In this document: positions 9,454-21,102 of the stretch, one piece after another
Position numbering within the stretch: the first letter of the stretch is position 1
Layout: each line of letters starts with the position of its first letter
From: Rapana venosa
Lineage: Eukaryota; Mollusca; Gastropoda; Neogastropoda; Muricidae
Length of the DNA: 64,000 nucleotides
Assembly (NCBI GenBank): GCA_028751875.1
Contig: CM054158.1
Coordinates: forward strand, 5,871,550-5,935,549
Direction of reading: 5' to 3'
Notes under the pieces: generated by a model
The model's input: the letters and a program-made list of their open reading frames with translations, nothing else
Databases searched by the model: none
Told to the model about the DNA's origin: nothing
Position numbers and translations under genes: made by a program

Positions 9454-10410
9454 GCAAAAGAAGAGAGAGAACTTTTGTAAAAGAACCCATTCAATTAAAC
9501 TCTTAGGTCATTCCTAAAAGTTAGTTTTAAAAAAATGAAGCCCTGCTTGTGCTATCAAATATATCATATTTGCTGTAGTACTATTAACCTTTAGACTGTT
9601 TATCACATTATAATAGCAGGGGGCTAAGTGCACTCGAAGCACTTGTTAATCAAGGTTAGAATAAACAAACAGAACTTGCAACAGCACTTGGTAAGTGAGT
9701 CTTGACTTCACAGAAGGAAAGTAATACCTTGATGCTTGCAGTACATTCAGAAAAAAGTACATTTCTTCTTCTATTGCTGTCATGAGCGAAAATGCGTCAG
9801 GCTGCTGTTAAGCACCTGACAAGTCAGGCCAAGCCCATCCAACCTCGAACATCTGGAAAAGGGTCCTGCTCTGGACTGAAAAAACGCGTTAACTTTGCTA
9901 TCTACTCACCGGTGTACATTAATCTTTTAAAAAATGTCTGATAAAAACAATGAATTTGGAATGGTTTTATGTGTGAAACCTCCATTATATAATAGTAATA
10001 ATACTAAAACATTTTTTTAATTGTCAGTCACAGATCTTGTTTTTTGTTTTTTTTTGTTTTTGCAGTTTCAGCTACGACAAGAGGGGAGGGGGGTGAAGGG
10101 TGGGGGGAGGGGGGGGGAGAAATGAAGGAGACAATTTGTAGAGCAATCTTTCATCTATGTGAGGATCTTGCAATTTTATTTTGGCCCATGCATCGTTTGT
10201 AGGACTGACAAGAATGCATCATGGTTCCTGAAATCTCATTCCTCAAAATAACTACGTCAAATTCAATTGATTTACGATTTGCTTCTAGTTTAGGAAACAG
10301 GATGTGTTGTCTTTTCTTCTCCATTGGTTAACAATAAAACAACAACAAACACACAATACACATACACAGACAACAGAAACAAAACACACTCATATACACA
10401 TACAACAAGG
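8536..10410. other. Microsatellite and unique intergenic DNA
   Basis: GT-rich tracts at 8621-8690 and 8786-8840, CA-rich tracts at 9130-9450, then mostly unique sequence. A G-rich patch at 10083-10121 has many runs of four or more G. Frames such as poly-Cys/Val are repeat shadows. No gene recognised. Confidence 0.5.
9786..9860. repeat. Dispersed fragment shared with 1780-1860
   Basis: Both sites share AGCGAAAATGCG, then TTAAGNACCTGACAAGTCA and a following AGCCCA-TCC block. This is a short interspersed repeat of unknown family; only these two copies were seen. Confidence 0.5.
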
Positions 10411-10566
10411 GACGAATAGCCTGTGGTTAAGTGTTGCTCGTGCTTGCTCTGGTGCTTTGCTGACCTTAGGTTGAATCTCATTCAAGAGGATTTTTCTCAG
10501 TAGTTATAACATCAGTGCTGACTCCACCTCCACATAATCCTTGGATAGATTAAAAACCGAGGCCCG
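10411..10566 (+). mobile_element. SINE-A 5' part at the array's left boundary
   Basis: Contains ATAGCCTGTGGTTAAGTG (A-box-like), GGTTGAATCTCATTCAAGAGG (B-box region), ACATCAGTGCTGACTCCAC and AAACCGAGGCCCGTGTGC, all in SINE-A order in sense orientation. It stops about 20 bases before array-unit sequence begins at about 10589. Confidence 0.7.
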
Positions 10567-10829
10567 TGTGCAACAAATACCACCCAGAACTGACACAGCT
10601 TTTTGCCTGGGCCATGTATGAGACAATGAGGGAATGAGACAAAAAAGAAAACCAGAAACATATCAAAACAATAACAACAACACAAAGCAAGTGCTTGGCT
10701 CTGCAGTTAATGTGAGGGTGAAATAAATCCTGAGATCGTCAGTAATATTATAAAAGAAAATTCTATGACGTCCTTGATTCGTGAGTTGCAAGAAGCATGA
10801 TTCCAGTGGCTATGGCTTGTTGATTGTCA

Positions 10830-10896
10830 GCCGAATAGCTAGATGAGAGCGTTAGACTGAAGATCTAAGTCCCTGGTTCCAATCCCGGTTCCGGCA
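10830..10896 (+). pseudogene. tRNA-Phe, degraded copy
   Basis: 67 bases. The anticodon region GACTGAAGATCTAA (GAA) and 3' end TTCCGGCA are recognisable, but the D arm is altered (GCTAGATGAGAGC) and single bases are missing in the acceptor and T arms. First unit of the array. Confidence 0.7.
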
Positions 10897-11037
10897 CGAA
10901 CATAATCGAGTTGACACAATTTTTGTTTGCCTTGGTTTTTCATTTTTTTTGCTTGGTTCATTATGGTGATACTTAAATGGTATTTTCATTTTGCTTTCAA
11001 GTAAATAATTTAAACCTTTTACAGCAAAAGTAGTAGC

Positions 11038-12052
11038 TATCTATCTATCTATCTGTCCTGTAGTCTGACGACCCTGGGACACCCTCAAAAGACTCAACAA
11101 CCAATTCCCTCCATTCTCCCACTAATTCCTAGTTCTGCGGCCTTTCTCAGGTTTTGTTGAGTCCTTGCATGATTTTTTGTCCCACTCTTCCTTGTCTTGC
11201 CTCTCTCCTTCCTCCTTGGACCAGTGCATGTAAAACTGTCTTTGCAAGTCCTTTGCGATCTTTGTTTGACATGCCCATAACCATGTTAAGTTAACGGCTT
11301 TTCACGATCGTATAGAGAGGTTTATCATAGGTCCAATTGGTTGCTGGATCTGTTATGCACGCATTCGGTGCTTGATGTGGCGTTGTTCGATCCCGTTCAA
11401 GAGGATTTTTCATCTGGAGTTTACCTTAGTGCAGACTCCACTCTCCCAAAAATCCTTGGATGAGACTATAAACCGAGGCCCCACCGTGTCGAACGCAACG
11501 CAGAACATCTGTGCGCACACGTTAAAACCGTTCCGCTTTTCGGAAGAGTAGGCCATTGTGTGCCGGTGGAAGCGGATGACAAAATTGACAAACTGCATAC
11601 ACACGGGGACTTTGGATGAAAAAAAGCACATGCTGCTTATTCCATTATCCTCGAAATAAAGAATAAATATTAATAATAGAAATTTGTAGAAGATGCCAAG
11701 GATTCTCCGAAGCATCTCATCTCCACCGCCTGTACTCTTCTCCTCCAAATCTGCAGTCAGGGTCCTTGATTCCAGGCATACAGAAATATGGATTATGACA
11801 AGGAGCCATTAGTCTGATCTTGGAGATAAGTGAGATAATTTTTATCTCTCCATATGGTGTTTAGTTTTGTCACTGCTTTATTGTCTGTGCAGTCCCTGCA
11901 TACTACTTCTGCTGGATCCCACTGTCTGATACAATGGCTCCCAGGTACTTGAAGCTTTTGAACTGTTTCCAACTCTGTCAGTAACCCTGATATCAGTGCA
12001 ATGCCCGTTTTTTTTTTTTTTTTTTTTTTTTTTTATTTGTGATATTAGTCAT
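11038..12052 (-). mobile_element. Degraded LINE fragment (RT C-terminal part), interrupted by a SINE
   Basis: On the minus strand, 12000-11690 encodes fragments resembling the end of a reverse transcriptase: a KLQVPGS/KYLGA-type block, then VTKLNTIWRDKN, then a DEMLRRILGI-type block. Downstream, 11300-11058 has a GGRRRG-like arginine-rich tail. A (GATA)n run at 11038-11056 forms the 3' end. It interrupts the first array unit: unit sequence stops near 11035 and resumes with GGTTAAAATCAAG at about 12058. Many stops and frameshifts; not functional. Confidence 0.7.
11315..11672 (+). mobile_element. SINE-A copy nested in the LINE fragment
   Basis: Sense copy with a degenerate head, GTTCGATCCCGTTCAAGAGG (B box), ACTCCACTCTCCC, GACTATAAACCGAGGCCCC, GGCCATTGTGTGCCGGTGG and TTATTCCATTATCCTCGAAA. 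It splits the LINE-derived reading frame at 11300/11690, so it inserted after the LINE. Confidence 0.8.
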
Positions 12053-12435
12053 CAGTTTGGTTAAAATCAAGTACTTTTGCTACCAAAAATGACAATAGGA
12101 CTGACAGTGATGTAAAAAAGTCATTCTTCATTGATCTGAATGTGGAAGTTGTCATGGACTTTGCATACCCTCCGCCTCACCCCACCCCCTTAAAAAAAAA
12201 ATCATTAAATAGAATAAGCCTAAATGTTAGTAATTTGTGTGTTGGGATAAAACCTCCTCCACCAATCAAAATAGGCCTAGGTAGATTTTATCACTTCTAA
12301 GATAAAAACAAAAAAATATATGGAGTGTATTAGTTTTTTATTGGAAGTTGCCTCAGTAGACAGATACTTGTGAACTGCTCTATTCTTTAATAGGGCATTG
12401 ACTTTGATTTTTTAAAAATTTTTATTTATTCTATT

Positions 12436-12776
12436 ATAATTGAAGATAATGGAAGAGCCAATTATTGTTTTTACTTCAGTCCCCGTGTGTATACGTTTAT
12501 GTACCTGCTGTCATCTGTTCCCACTAGGCACACAATGGCCTACTCTTATGATAAGCAGAACATGATTAAACATTGGCAAAGATGTTCTTCGTGGTCGCAC
12601 ACGGGCATTGGGTTATAGTCTCATCCGAAGACTTGGGGGAGAGTGGATACTCTGCACTGATTGTCAACTCTAAGAGGAAAATATCCCTTGAACGGGCAAC
12701 AAACCCGTTTAATTTTACGTTTCGACAGATTGCGAGTGCAAATTCTAAACCACTAGAGGCTATCCCGTCTCTTTAA
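12436..12776 (-). mobile_element. SINE-A, array unit copy
   Basis: Full-length antisense copy from the tail (ATAATTGAAGATAATGG) to the head (GGCTATCCCGTCTCTTTAAA). On the minus strand the head carries GGGATAGCC..TAGTGGTT (A box). Carries a short insertion after AACCCGTTT. Confidence 0.85.
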
Positions 12777-13301
12777 AGGCATTAACTGTTAATGTAGATC
12801 CATGTTTGGCTTTTACTTACATTACTCACCACCTCTTTCAACAGACACAACACATAAACAAATACATGAACAAAAACCTGATTGCCCCCCCCCTCCCCCC
12901 ACAACAACTTACTTTTACCTCCATTTCGTTTCAACAAACAAACCTGACAAAACCAGAGCCAAAGAAAGTGTTGTTGGTGTTGTTGGTGTTGGTGTTGTTG
13001 TTGTTGCTGTTGTTGGTGTTGTTGTTGTATGTTTCTCTTCTCAACAGTCGGGGTCACCCAGAATGTGCTCTGTGACTGGCTCATCCCACCTGGGAATCAC
13101 TGGTGGAGATGGAAATGGCACACTGATGGGCAAGTTTGCCTATATGGACTGTTTTTCAGTACCTTGGTCATAAAGGCAGCTGTACTCTGACATTCAGATG
13201 ATTTGTCTCCTTTTAAAAGAGAGAGTGCAGGTTGTTAGGTAAGAGCCTTGTCCCATACTGAACAACTCCACATATCACAACTAACAACATTTTATGTAGG
13301 C

Positions 13302-13598
13302 CTGTGGGACCGGGATAGCTCAGTGGCGAGACTCGCTTTCTCCCAACAAGTAAAGCAGCGTCGAGCGTTGTTACCAGTGGATAGGTGACCGTTTGTCGCG
13401 CCTTGGCTTCAGTAAACAGTCCCCCATTCACCCAGCCTGAAAATGGTACCTGCCAATTCTTTAGGTCAGGGAAGGTAAAGCACGAGGAGAGGAGAAGGGC
13501 GCCGCCCTCACATGCTGCCCTAGAGAAAAGTAGGTCTCTGACACCTCGCTCCCCTACACCTTATAGGTTATGGGACACCTTTACCATTTTCCTCCTAG
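13302..13598 (+). mobile_element. tRNA-derived SINE, third family (SINE-C), inserted in an array unit
   Basis: Starts GGGACCGGGATAGCTCAGTGG (tRNA-like A box) and contains AAAATGGTACCTGCC and AGGTCAGGGAAGGTAAAG, a body type I associate with mollusc SINEs. It interrupts the unit's conserved TGTAGGCC / TAGCAATTAGCTGAC junction, which is continuous elsewhere. Single copy in the window. Confidence 0.65.
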
Positions 13599-13874
13599 CA
13601 ATTAGCCTGACATCAGTACGCCCCCCCCCAACTGACACAGCTTTTGGCCTGAGGCCTGAAATGAAGACCATGAGGGATATGAAAAACAAAAGAAAACCAT
13701 AACAAATCAAAACAATAAACAACAACACAAGCATGGTGCTTGGCTCAGCATGTTAATGTAGGGAAATAATCCTGATGATCGCAGTAATAGTTATTAAGAA
13801 AATTCTTAGACTTCCCTTGGATTCCTGAGTGCAAGAAGGCAGTGATCACATTGTGCTATGCCTGATGATTGTCA

Positions 13875-13948
13875 GCCGGAATAGTTCAGTTGGGAGAGCG
13901 TATAAGACTGAAGATCTAAAGGTCCCTGGTTCAATCCCGGGTTCCGCA
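13875..13948 (+). pseudogene. tRNA-Phe, altered copy
   Basis: Carries GTTC in place of GCTC in the D stem, two extra bases in the anticodon stem (GTATAAGA) and one missing G in the acceptor stem (TTCCGCA). From 13879 on it appears identical to the copy at 30294-30366, including these defects. Confidence 0.8.
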
Positions 13949-16900
13949 CAGGAACATAATACGGTGGTTGACATTTTTTTCTTCTTGGTTTTCATTTTTT
14001 TGGTTGGTTTCATTAGGTGATGATTATAATGGTTATTTTCATTTTGCTTTCAAAGAAATTTTTAAAGCATTTACAGCAAGAAGTAGAGTTGGGTTTGATT
14101 AAAATAAATTCTTTGCTTACCAAAAATGACAATAGACTGACAGTGTGAGAGTGAAAATTCCATCTTCATTGATGCTGAAGTGAAGTTGTACATGGACCTT
14201 ATGCATACCCCCCTCCTCGCCCCCCACCCCTTTTTTAAATCAAGGTAATAGAATAGCTTTATGTTTAGGTAATGTTGTGTGTTGTATGAAAACCTCCCCA
14301 CCTAAAGTCACAAAAATAGGCCTAGTAATTCTATTCAACTTTTGTGAGATACAAAAAAAAGAGTGTATTATCCTGTTTTATTGGAAGTTGTATCATAGAC
14401 AGATCTTGGACTGCTCCCTAATACTTTAATAGCAATGACCTTTTGATTCCCCTCGGAGGATTCCAGGGTATGCTTGCAAAGCGAACATTGCGAAAATAGG
14501 GCCGTCTGCTATCCAACCAGGCAATGTCGTAAAAGGCGACTAACGTGGACACGGGACTGAAGTCAAGGTGATGGCCTAGTGGCGCTCCCGATACAACCAC
14601 ATCACCATGCAACTAGCGCCATAATGACACTTCGAGACAAATTAACAGGAATGGTGCTCGCCCTGTGTGGATCCCCAGGCAGGTGCAGTGGCCGGGCTTC
14701 CGCGCTCACCGGAGTCCACCCAATGCGACTTGAGGTTCCCATTCACCGTCCTGTGGACCAGGGACGGGAGGACTATGCTACTGGGCCGTCAAGCCAAGCA
14801 GAACCAAGGAGACCCTACCATCAACATCATGCAGTGGATACTCTGAAGGTGTCCAACAAACAACAGAGCTCCAACACTTCCTACACATCACTCTAACAAC
14901 GACCACGTGTGTTGTATGCAAGAGACACACCCCCACCTCTGCCAGAGGGAAGCCCACTAAAGAATCCGTCGCTATCAGGTTTTTTCGCAGTGATCGACAT
15001 GTGGGTCAAGAAAAGTGGAGTACTCCACTAGTGAGGAACAAACTGAACGCTATGAAAACAAAGACCACATGAGGAAGCAGATTCCCAGACATGAAGAATC
15101 ACCACAGGACAGTGCTTCACTGTCCGGTCAACAACTACTCCCTGATGAATAAGAATCTAGCCCCTAGATACATCCAGGTCCCTAGACAACAGCTTCCTCA
15201 TCACTTGCGACATCAACAGCTGTCCCGAGTTGGCGATACAACCACCTTTACACGCGAGGAGAAGAAGTAGAGGCATGCAGATACACCCCGAGAGCCTATC
15301 CTCGTCAACGAACCCCACCGACCCACCACCTTCACTCCGCGCCGCTGGAAGACCACCAACCACCACGACCTGCTCTCTGCACTGGATGACAACCACCAGA
15401 GATCGGAGAACAGTCCAAGATCAGCTTGGGGGGAAGTGACCACCGCCCCGTCAATCACTCACAATCATGGAGAAGCAAAACAGGGCACAGACCTCAAACC
15501 AAGATGGAACAATAAGAAGGCCAAATGGGGACTCTTATGCCATCAGACAAATGAACTGACTAACAACAATCAAGAAGAGGTGACGAACATCAACAACGTA
15601 TTGAAGAAATCAACAAAAGCCATCCTTCATGCAGCAGAATGCCATACCAAGGGAGCAAGAAAAAGACACACCCCATACTAGACACGCACTTCAACAGGCA
15701 CACGATGCAGTCACCGAAAGCAAGAGAAAAAGAGAACAACCCGAATCAGAGAACCATCATCAACTCCAAGAGAGCACGGCAAAATACTGAGAACTAACCT
15801 AAAAGCAAGAGCGGTGCTGGAGAAGAAAACATCAAGCCTCACATGGAAAAAGACACAACAAAGCACTGGAGAATGAAGATATAGAGGAAATGAAAAAAAA
15901 GAGTAAAGAAAAGAAAAAAAAAAAAAAAAAGAAAAGAAAAAAAATAACTGAGAATAGAAAAAAAAAACTTGGAGAAAGAAAAATATGAGAAAAGGGAAAA
16001 AAAAAATAGGAGAGGAAGAAAGAAAACACTCAAAAAAAAATAGAAAAACTAACCCAGGCCCTGAACGAAAGAACACAGGGCAGAAGATTCACACTAGAAG
16101 AAGACGAGCCAGAACTCTGACGGGACAGAGGGCAGCCACACCTTTGCCAAGAAGTACGCCCAGACAGCAAATAACACATCCCACAGAACCTACCAACAGA
16201 AGGTGAGAAAGAAAAAGAGACAGGAGAAATGACGTGTGAACAGGGTCATGAGGCAATGGAACACAACTCTCTACCATTCCAAACTCTAAATGAAAAAGCC
16301 ATCAAGAACTGAAGTAATAAGATGTCCCAGCGACCTGACAACATCACCAACGAGATGATACAACACCAAGGCAACACTGCCTCTCCAGAACTCCTGGACA
16401 TCTTCAACTTGAGCTGGAACAGTGTCAGGTCCCCCAATGTTGGAAAGCCATCATGACCCCGTACTGAAGAAAGGCAAAACAAGAGCAAGCCATCACTATC
16501 GACCAAATCAGCCTCACATTCCTCTGTAAGTACCATGGAGCGCATCGTCAACCTCGCCTGCAACTCTACCTGGAGACTGAAAGCATCCTGAGTCCCTGAA
16601 CAAGCCGGATTCCGTCATACAAAAGCACTGAAGATCAAACAACATCATCCTTACTATAGTTATAGAGGAGCTTTCCAGGCCAAAGAGAATGAACCCTGTG
16701 CAATCTTCCATATATCTACAGAAGGCCTTCGACAAGGTCTGGCAAGATGACTCCTTGTGAAGCTCCTACGCATAGCAATTACCGCAATATGTACCAGTGG
16801 ACAAAATCCACCACCTTCTCACAACCGATCGAGCCAAGTGATGGTGACTGCCGAGCTGTGCCGGAAGTACTCCCTGCGGTAAGGAGTTACACTCAGGAGG

Positions 16901-18244
16901 AGTACACCTCACCAACCCTTGTTTCGAGCTATTCTTAATGATATTGTGTCAAGCTTCCCAAGTAGTCCACACAGCATTATGCAGAACAACCTGGTGCTCT
17001 GGTGCACGGATGATTCACGCTTCAACAGCAAACTACCGCATGCAGATGCCCTATAATGTTCCGCAGGGGCTGAACAAGTGGTGTGTGTCCATTAACCGGG
17101 ACAAATCCACAGGCAACCACTCTTTACCTTCTACCTATAAGCAAGCCCTGACGCCTCAACCCTTGGCAACACGACCCTCAAGATGAAGACCAACAGACAT
17201 TACCTTGGGGTCACATATGACATGAAGCTGACCTGAAACAACACAACACCCAGAGCAGAAGGAAAAGCAAGGCGTAAGCTCTACATCATGCGCAAACATG
17301 CAGGACAACATGTGGGGGGAGCCAATAACACACCTGCAATCATCTACCAGGGCAATGTACGACCCCATCTTGATACGGATCAAACTCATGGATGACAGCT
17401 GCAAGAACACATCGGGACACCCTGGACAAGGTACAGAACCAAGCCTTAGAAATCATACACAGCGCGATGAAACCACCCCCATAAGAAAGATGGCCAGGTG
17501 ACTGCATAAGCTCCTCTCATCACCAAAGGAAACAGAAAGGAACGTTGCAACAGGCTACCAATACCAGTGCACCTAAAGAACATCCAATGAGCACAAGACA
17601 GAGAAGCTGTCCTCTGGAACATCTAAACCGCTCCAGTTTTGCAGTCGAAGCTCGGGCACTGCAGAGAAGCAACCAAGACAAACGGCCAGCAGTAACCGCC
17701 CATCACCTTCTCCCTTGATGATCCCTCCATGGCAAGAGGACAGAAAGTGACAGTCAGAATGACAGTTCCATGAACACAAGAAAACTGAACAGAGCGACAT
17801 TGTCAAAAGAACTCTGACAGCATCCCATGATAGAAGATCAATACCCTCACGAGGCATGGCTCCACGCTACACAGACTCGCTGCAACAGATAGCCACCAGA
17901 TGTGGAGGAGCTGGGGCTACAACTGTGGTATCCAGCAGAGAAATGGCAGACTCGGTCAATAGCAACCGTCGTCTTCTGCACCAACTACAATGCCGAAGTG
18001 GAAGCGATCATCCTTGCAGCAAACACCATCCGCAGCAGAGTGGATCACAACAACCAGTCGTCTTTCGACCGACGCTCTGTCCTGTGCTCAACCTTCCAAA
18101 CAGCAGCCCAGCTTCCACAACTAAGATGGAACTACATAACATCCGTTCTCGCACCGTGCTGCTCAGTGATCCCTCACACTGTGGCCATCAAGGCATGAGC
18201 AAGCTGAGAGAATGGCCAAGATAGGCGCCCGAGATGAACAGCCC
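13879..18244 (+). repeat. First copy of an apparently identical 4,366-bp duplication
   Basis: Matches 30297-34662 at a constant offset of 16,418 with no difference found in any compared stretch, including homopolymers and frameshifts. It covers the end of an array unit and most of an I-like LINE. Flanks on both sides differ between the copies. Confidence 0.85.
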
Positions 18245-18620
18245 AAAACCCTGTCTTCCTCAGAGAACAGACCATCATTAAGCTCTCTACAGAAACCGCC
18301 ACCACCATACACTACCACAGCCTCAACAACAAGACCAGGTGACCATCTTCCGATTAAGAATCACCAACGCAGGCTGAACCAACATCTGCACAGAAGATGA
18401 AAGTGTACCCCTCCCCCATTCCATGTGGGGAAGCTGAGCAAGACACACGTCACTCTCTTCGGGACATGCAGGCCTTCATAGCAGCTGAAGAGAAATGTGG
18501 CCAAACCCATTACCCTAAAGAAAAACTTACGGGCCGATGGATGCCCTACAGTTGACTGCTACATTCCTTAAGCAACTGGTTCTCTTGGTGTAAAACAATA
18601 AGGCATCGAAAAGAAATAAA
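14449..18620 (+). mobile_element. I-like LINE copy 1 (endonuclease-RT-RNase H), heavily frameshifted
   Basis: Non-LTR retrotransposon with a 5' UTR-like start (ATGCTTGCAAAGCGAACATT), an endonuclease region (HVCCMQETH frame near 14902), RT motifs scattered over frames (SPDNITNEMIQHQG-like near 16333, then FDKVWQD) and RNase H to the C-terminal zinc-finger region, ending LVLLV-stop and an A/AAG-rich tail. No frame exceeds about 120 residues. Compared with copy 3 it has an extra A-rich segment at about 15872-16048. It lies at the array-unit site GACTTTGATTT / GATTTTATTTG, the same as copies 2 and 3. The part after 18244 carries many single-base indels relative to copy 2. Confidence 0.85.
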
Positions 18621-18650
18621 CTGATTTTATTTGATTTTTAAAAATTTTAT

Positions 18651-18812
18651 TCTTTATATTGAGGTAATGAAATAGCTGCTTATGCTTTTTTTAAAAACTT
18701 CCAGTCCCGTGTGTATGGTTTTACACATCTGTCATCTGTTCCCACTGTGCACACACTGGCCATACTCTTATGAAAAAGCGAACAAAGGGATTTAATGTGT
18801 GCACAAATTTAT
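18651..18812 (-). mobile_element. SINE-A, truncated by a unit deletion
   Basis: Tail and middle are present, but the copy stops after GTGTGCACAAATTT and continues directly into the GAAATGGCACC segment that normally lies about 700 bases further on. The SINE head, CA tract and GTT tract are deleted. Confidence 0.75.
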
Positions 18813-19267
18813 TGAAATGGCACCACTGATGGAAGTTTTGCCTGTTAGGACTTTTTTTCAGTACCTTGTCATATATCAAGAGCTGTACTCCTGACTTGCA
18901 TACGATTTGTCTCCTTTTAAAAAGAGAGTGCAGTTCTTATGTTAAGAGCTTTGTCCATACTGAAGGCAATCTCCACAAATCACAAACATAACAACATTTT
19001 AGTGAGGCCTTAGCAATTAGCTGACATCATAACTGACACAGCTTATGGCCTGGCCCTGAAATGAGACAATGAGTGAAATGAACAAAAGAAAACCATAAAC
19101 AAATCAAAACAATAATAACAACACAAAGCAAGTACTTGCTCAGCATTAATGGTGAGGGGAAATAATCAAGATATCTCAGTAATAGTTATAAAGAAAATTC
19201 TTAGACTTCCCTTGGATTCTGTGTGCAAGAAGAACAGGATCACAGTGTGCTATGCTTGCGATTGTCA

Positions 19268-19335
19268 GCCCGAATCGCTTCAGTTAGAGGCGTTAGACTG
19301 AGATCTAAAGGTCCCCATTTCAATCCCGTTCCGGG
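19268..19335 (+). pseudogene. tRNA-Phe, degraded copy
   Basis: Anticodon arm TTAGACTGAGATCTAA has lost one loop base; D arm and acceptor end also carry indels. It lies in a stretch where everything shows scattered indels, so base errors are a possible cause. Confidence 0.65.
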
Positions 19336-19875
19336 GAACATAATCCGCAGTTGGACAATTTTTTTTTCTGGTTTTTCATTTTTTTTTTGGTTGGTTTCAT
19401 TATGTGCTGATTTATAATGGTTATTTGCATTTTTGCTTTCAAAGAAATGTTTAAACCTTTTACTCAAAAGTATGAGTAGGGTTTGTTACAACCAAGTCCA
19501 TTTTGCTTAACCAAAAAATGACAATAGGAACTGATAGTGAAGTGAAAAATTCCATCTTCATTGATGCTGCGTGGTGGAAATATCATGGACTATCCTACCC
19601 ACCTCCTCCCCCCCCCCCCCCCACAATTAAAAAAAAATAATAGTTAATACAATAGCCTAATGTTAGGTAATGTTGTGTTTGTTATGAAAACCTCCTCCAC
19701 CAAGTCAAAATAGCCATAGGAGATCCTATTTCAACTTCTGAGATAAAAACAAAAAAAATGGAGGTGTATTATCTGTTTTATTGAAGTTGTATCATTAGAC
19801 AGATACTTGGAACTGCACTAATGATTTAATAGGCATTGACTTGATTTTGAATTTATTTTTTTGTATTTTATTCTT

Positions 19876-20215
19876 TTATATTGAGATAAGAATAAGCACT
19901 TATGTTACTTTTTTTGTTTACTTCAGTCCCCGTGTGTGTAATGGCGTTTTGTACATTGTGTCATCTGTGTCCACTGGCACAACAATTGGCCTACTCTTAT
20001 GAAAAGCAGAACATCAATATCATTGCAAATGTCCTTCTGCTTCCGCACACCGGTCATGGTTTATAGTCCTCATCCAGGGACTTAGGGAGAGTGGAGATTC
20101 TCTGCACTGATGTCAACTCCCAGAGGAGAAATATCCCCTTGAACGGGGTATCGTACCCGCTTCGTCAGATTGCAACGCAAGGTTCTAACCACAAGGCTAT
20201 CCCATCTCTTTAAAG
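19876..20215 (-). mobile_element. SINE-A, array unit copy
   Basis: Antisense copy from TATTGAGATAAGAATAAGC to GGCTATCCCATCTCTTTAAA. Many single-base indels relative to the clean copies. Confidence 0.8.
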
Positions 20216-21029
20216 GCATTAACTGTTAAATGTGGATCCATGTTTGGCTTTTACTTACATTACTCATTCAGCTCTTTCAACAGACACAACACATAAACAA
20301 ATAATTGATCAAAAACTGATGGACCCCCCCCCCCACCCACACACACACACAACCACAACTTACTTTACCCTTCCAGTTCGTTTCAACAAACCAAATCAAA
20401 ATAAGAAATAAAACAAACCTAAACAAAACCAGAGCCAAAGAAAGTGTGTGTTGGTGTTTGTTGTTGGTGTTGTTGGTGTTGTTGTTGTTGTTGTAGTTTC
20501 CATCTCAACATCTGGGGGTCACCCAGAAATGTGCTCTGTGACTGGCTCATCCCACCTGGGAATCACTGAGAATGGATAATTCAACACTGATGGGAATTTG
20601 CCTGTAGACTGTTTTTCAGTACCCTTGTCATAAAGCAGCCGTAACTTACTGACTTCAGACCATTGTCCCTCCTTTTAAAAAAGAGAGTGCAAGGGTTGTT
20701 ATGTTAAACTTGTCCCATACTGAGGCAATCTCCACATATCACAATATAACAACATTTTAGTGTAGGCCTTAGCAATTAGCTGACATCAGTAACTGACACA
20801 GCTTTTGGCCTGGGCCATGAAATGAGACAATGAGTGGAAATGAGACAAAAGAAAACCATAACAAATCAAAACAATAACAACACAAAGCAAGTACTTGGGC
20901 TCAGCAAGTTAATGTGAGGGAAATAATCTTGATATCAGTAATTGTTATAAAGAAAATTCTTATGACTCCCTTGGTTTCGTGAGTGCAAGAAGGCAGTGAT
21001 CACAATGTGCTATGGCTTGTTGATTGTCA

Positions 21030-21102
21030 GCCGGAATAGCTCAGTTGGGAGAGCGTTAGACTGAAGATCTAAAGGTCCCTGGTTCAATCCCGGGTTCCGG
21101 CA
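21030..21102 (+). tRNA. tRNA-Phe (GAA)
   Basis: Intact 73-nt cloverleaf: acceptor GCCGGAA/TTCCGGC, D arm GCTC-AGTTGGGA-GAGC, anticodon arm TTAGA-CTGAAGA-TCTAA with anticodon GAA, variable AGGTC, T arm CCTGG-TTCAATC-CCGGG and discriminator A. A box TAGCTCAGTTGG and B box GGTTCAATCCC are good internal Pol III promoters. A T-run follows about 30 bases downstream. One of five copies with exactly this sequence; no intron and no encoded CCA. Confidence 0.92.

Noticed and set aside
12700..12776. SINE-A head as a functional tRNA-Ala (CGC) gene
   Set aside because: A-box and B-box-like blocks and a possible CGC anticodon can be aligned, but the anticodon stem does not pair and the acceptor arm has no 3' partner; it fits a tRNA-derived SINE head.
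15711..16076. 121-residue Phe-rich hydrophobic frame resembling a membrane protein (also at 32129-32494)
   Set aside because: Antisense reading of the A-rich segment of the I-like LINE; Phe comes from TTT runs.
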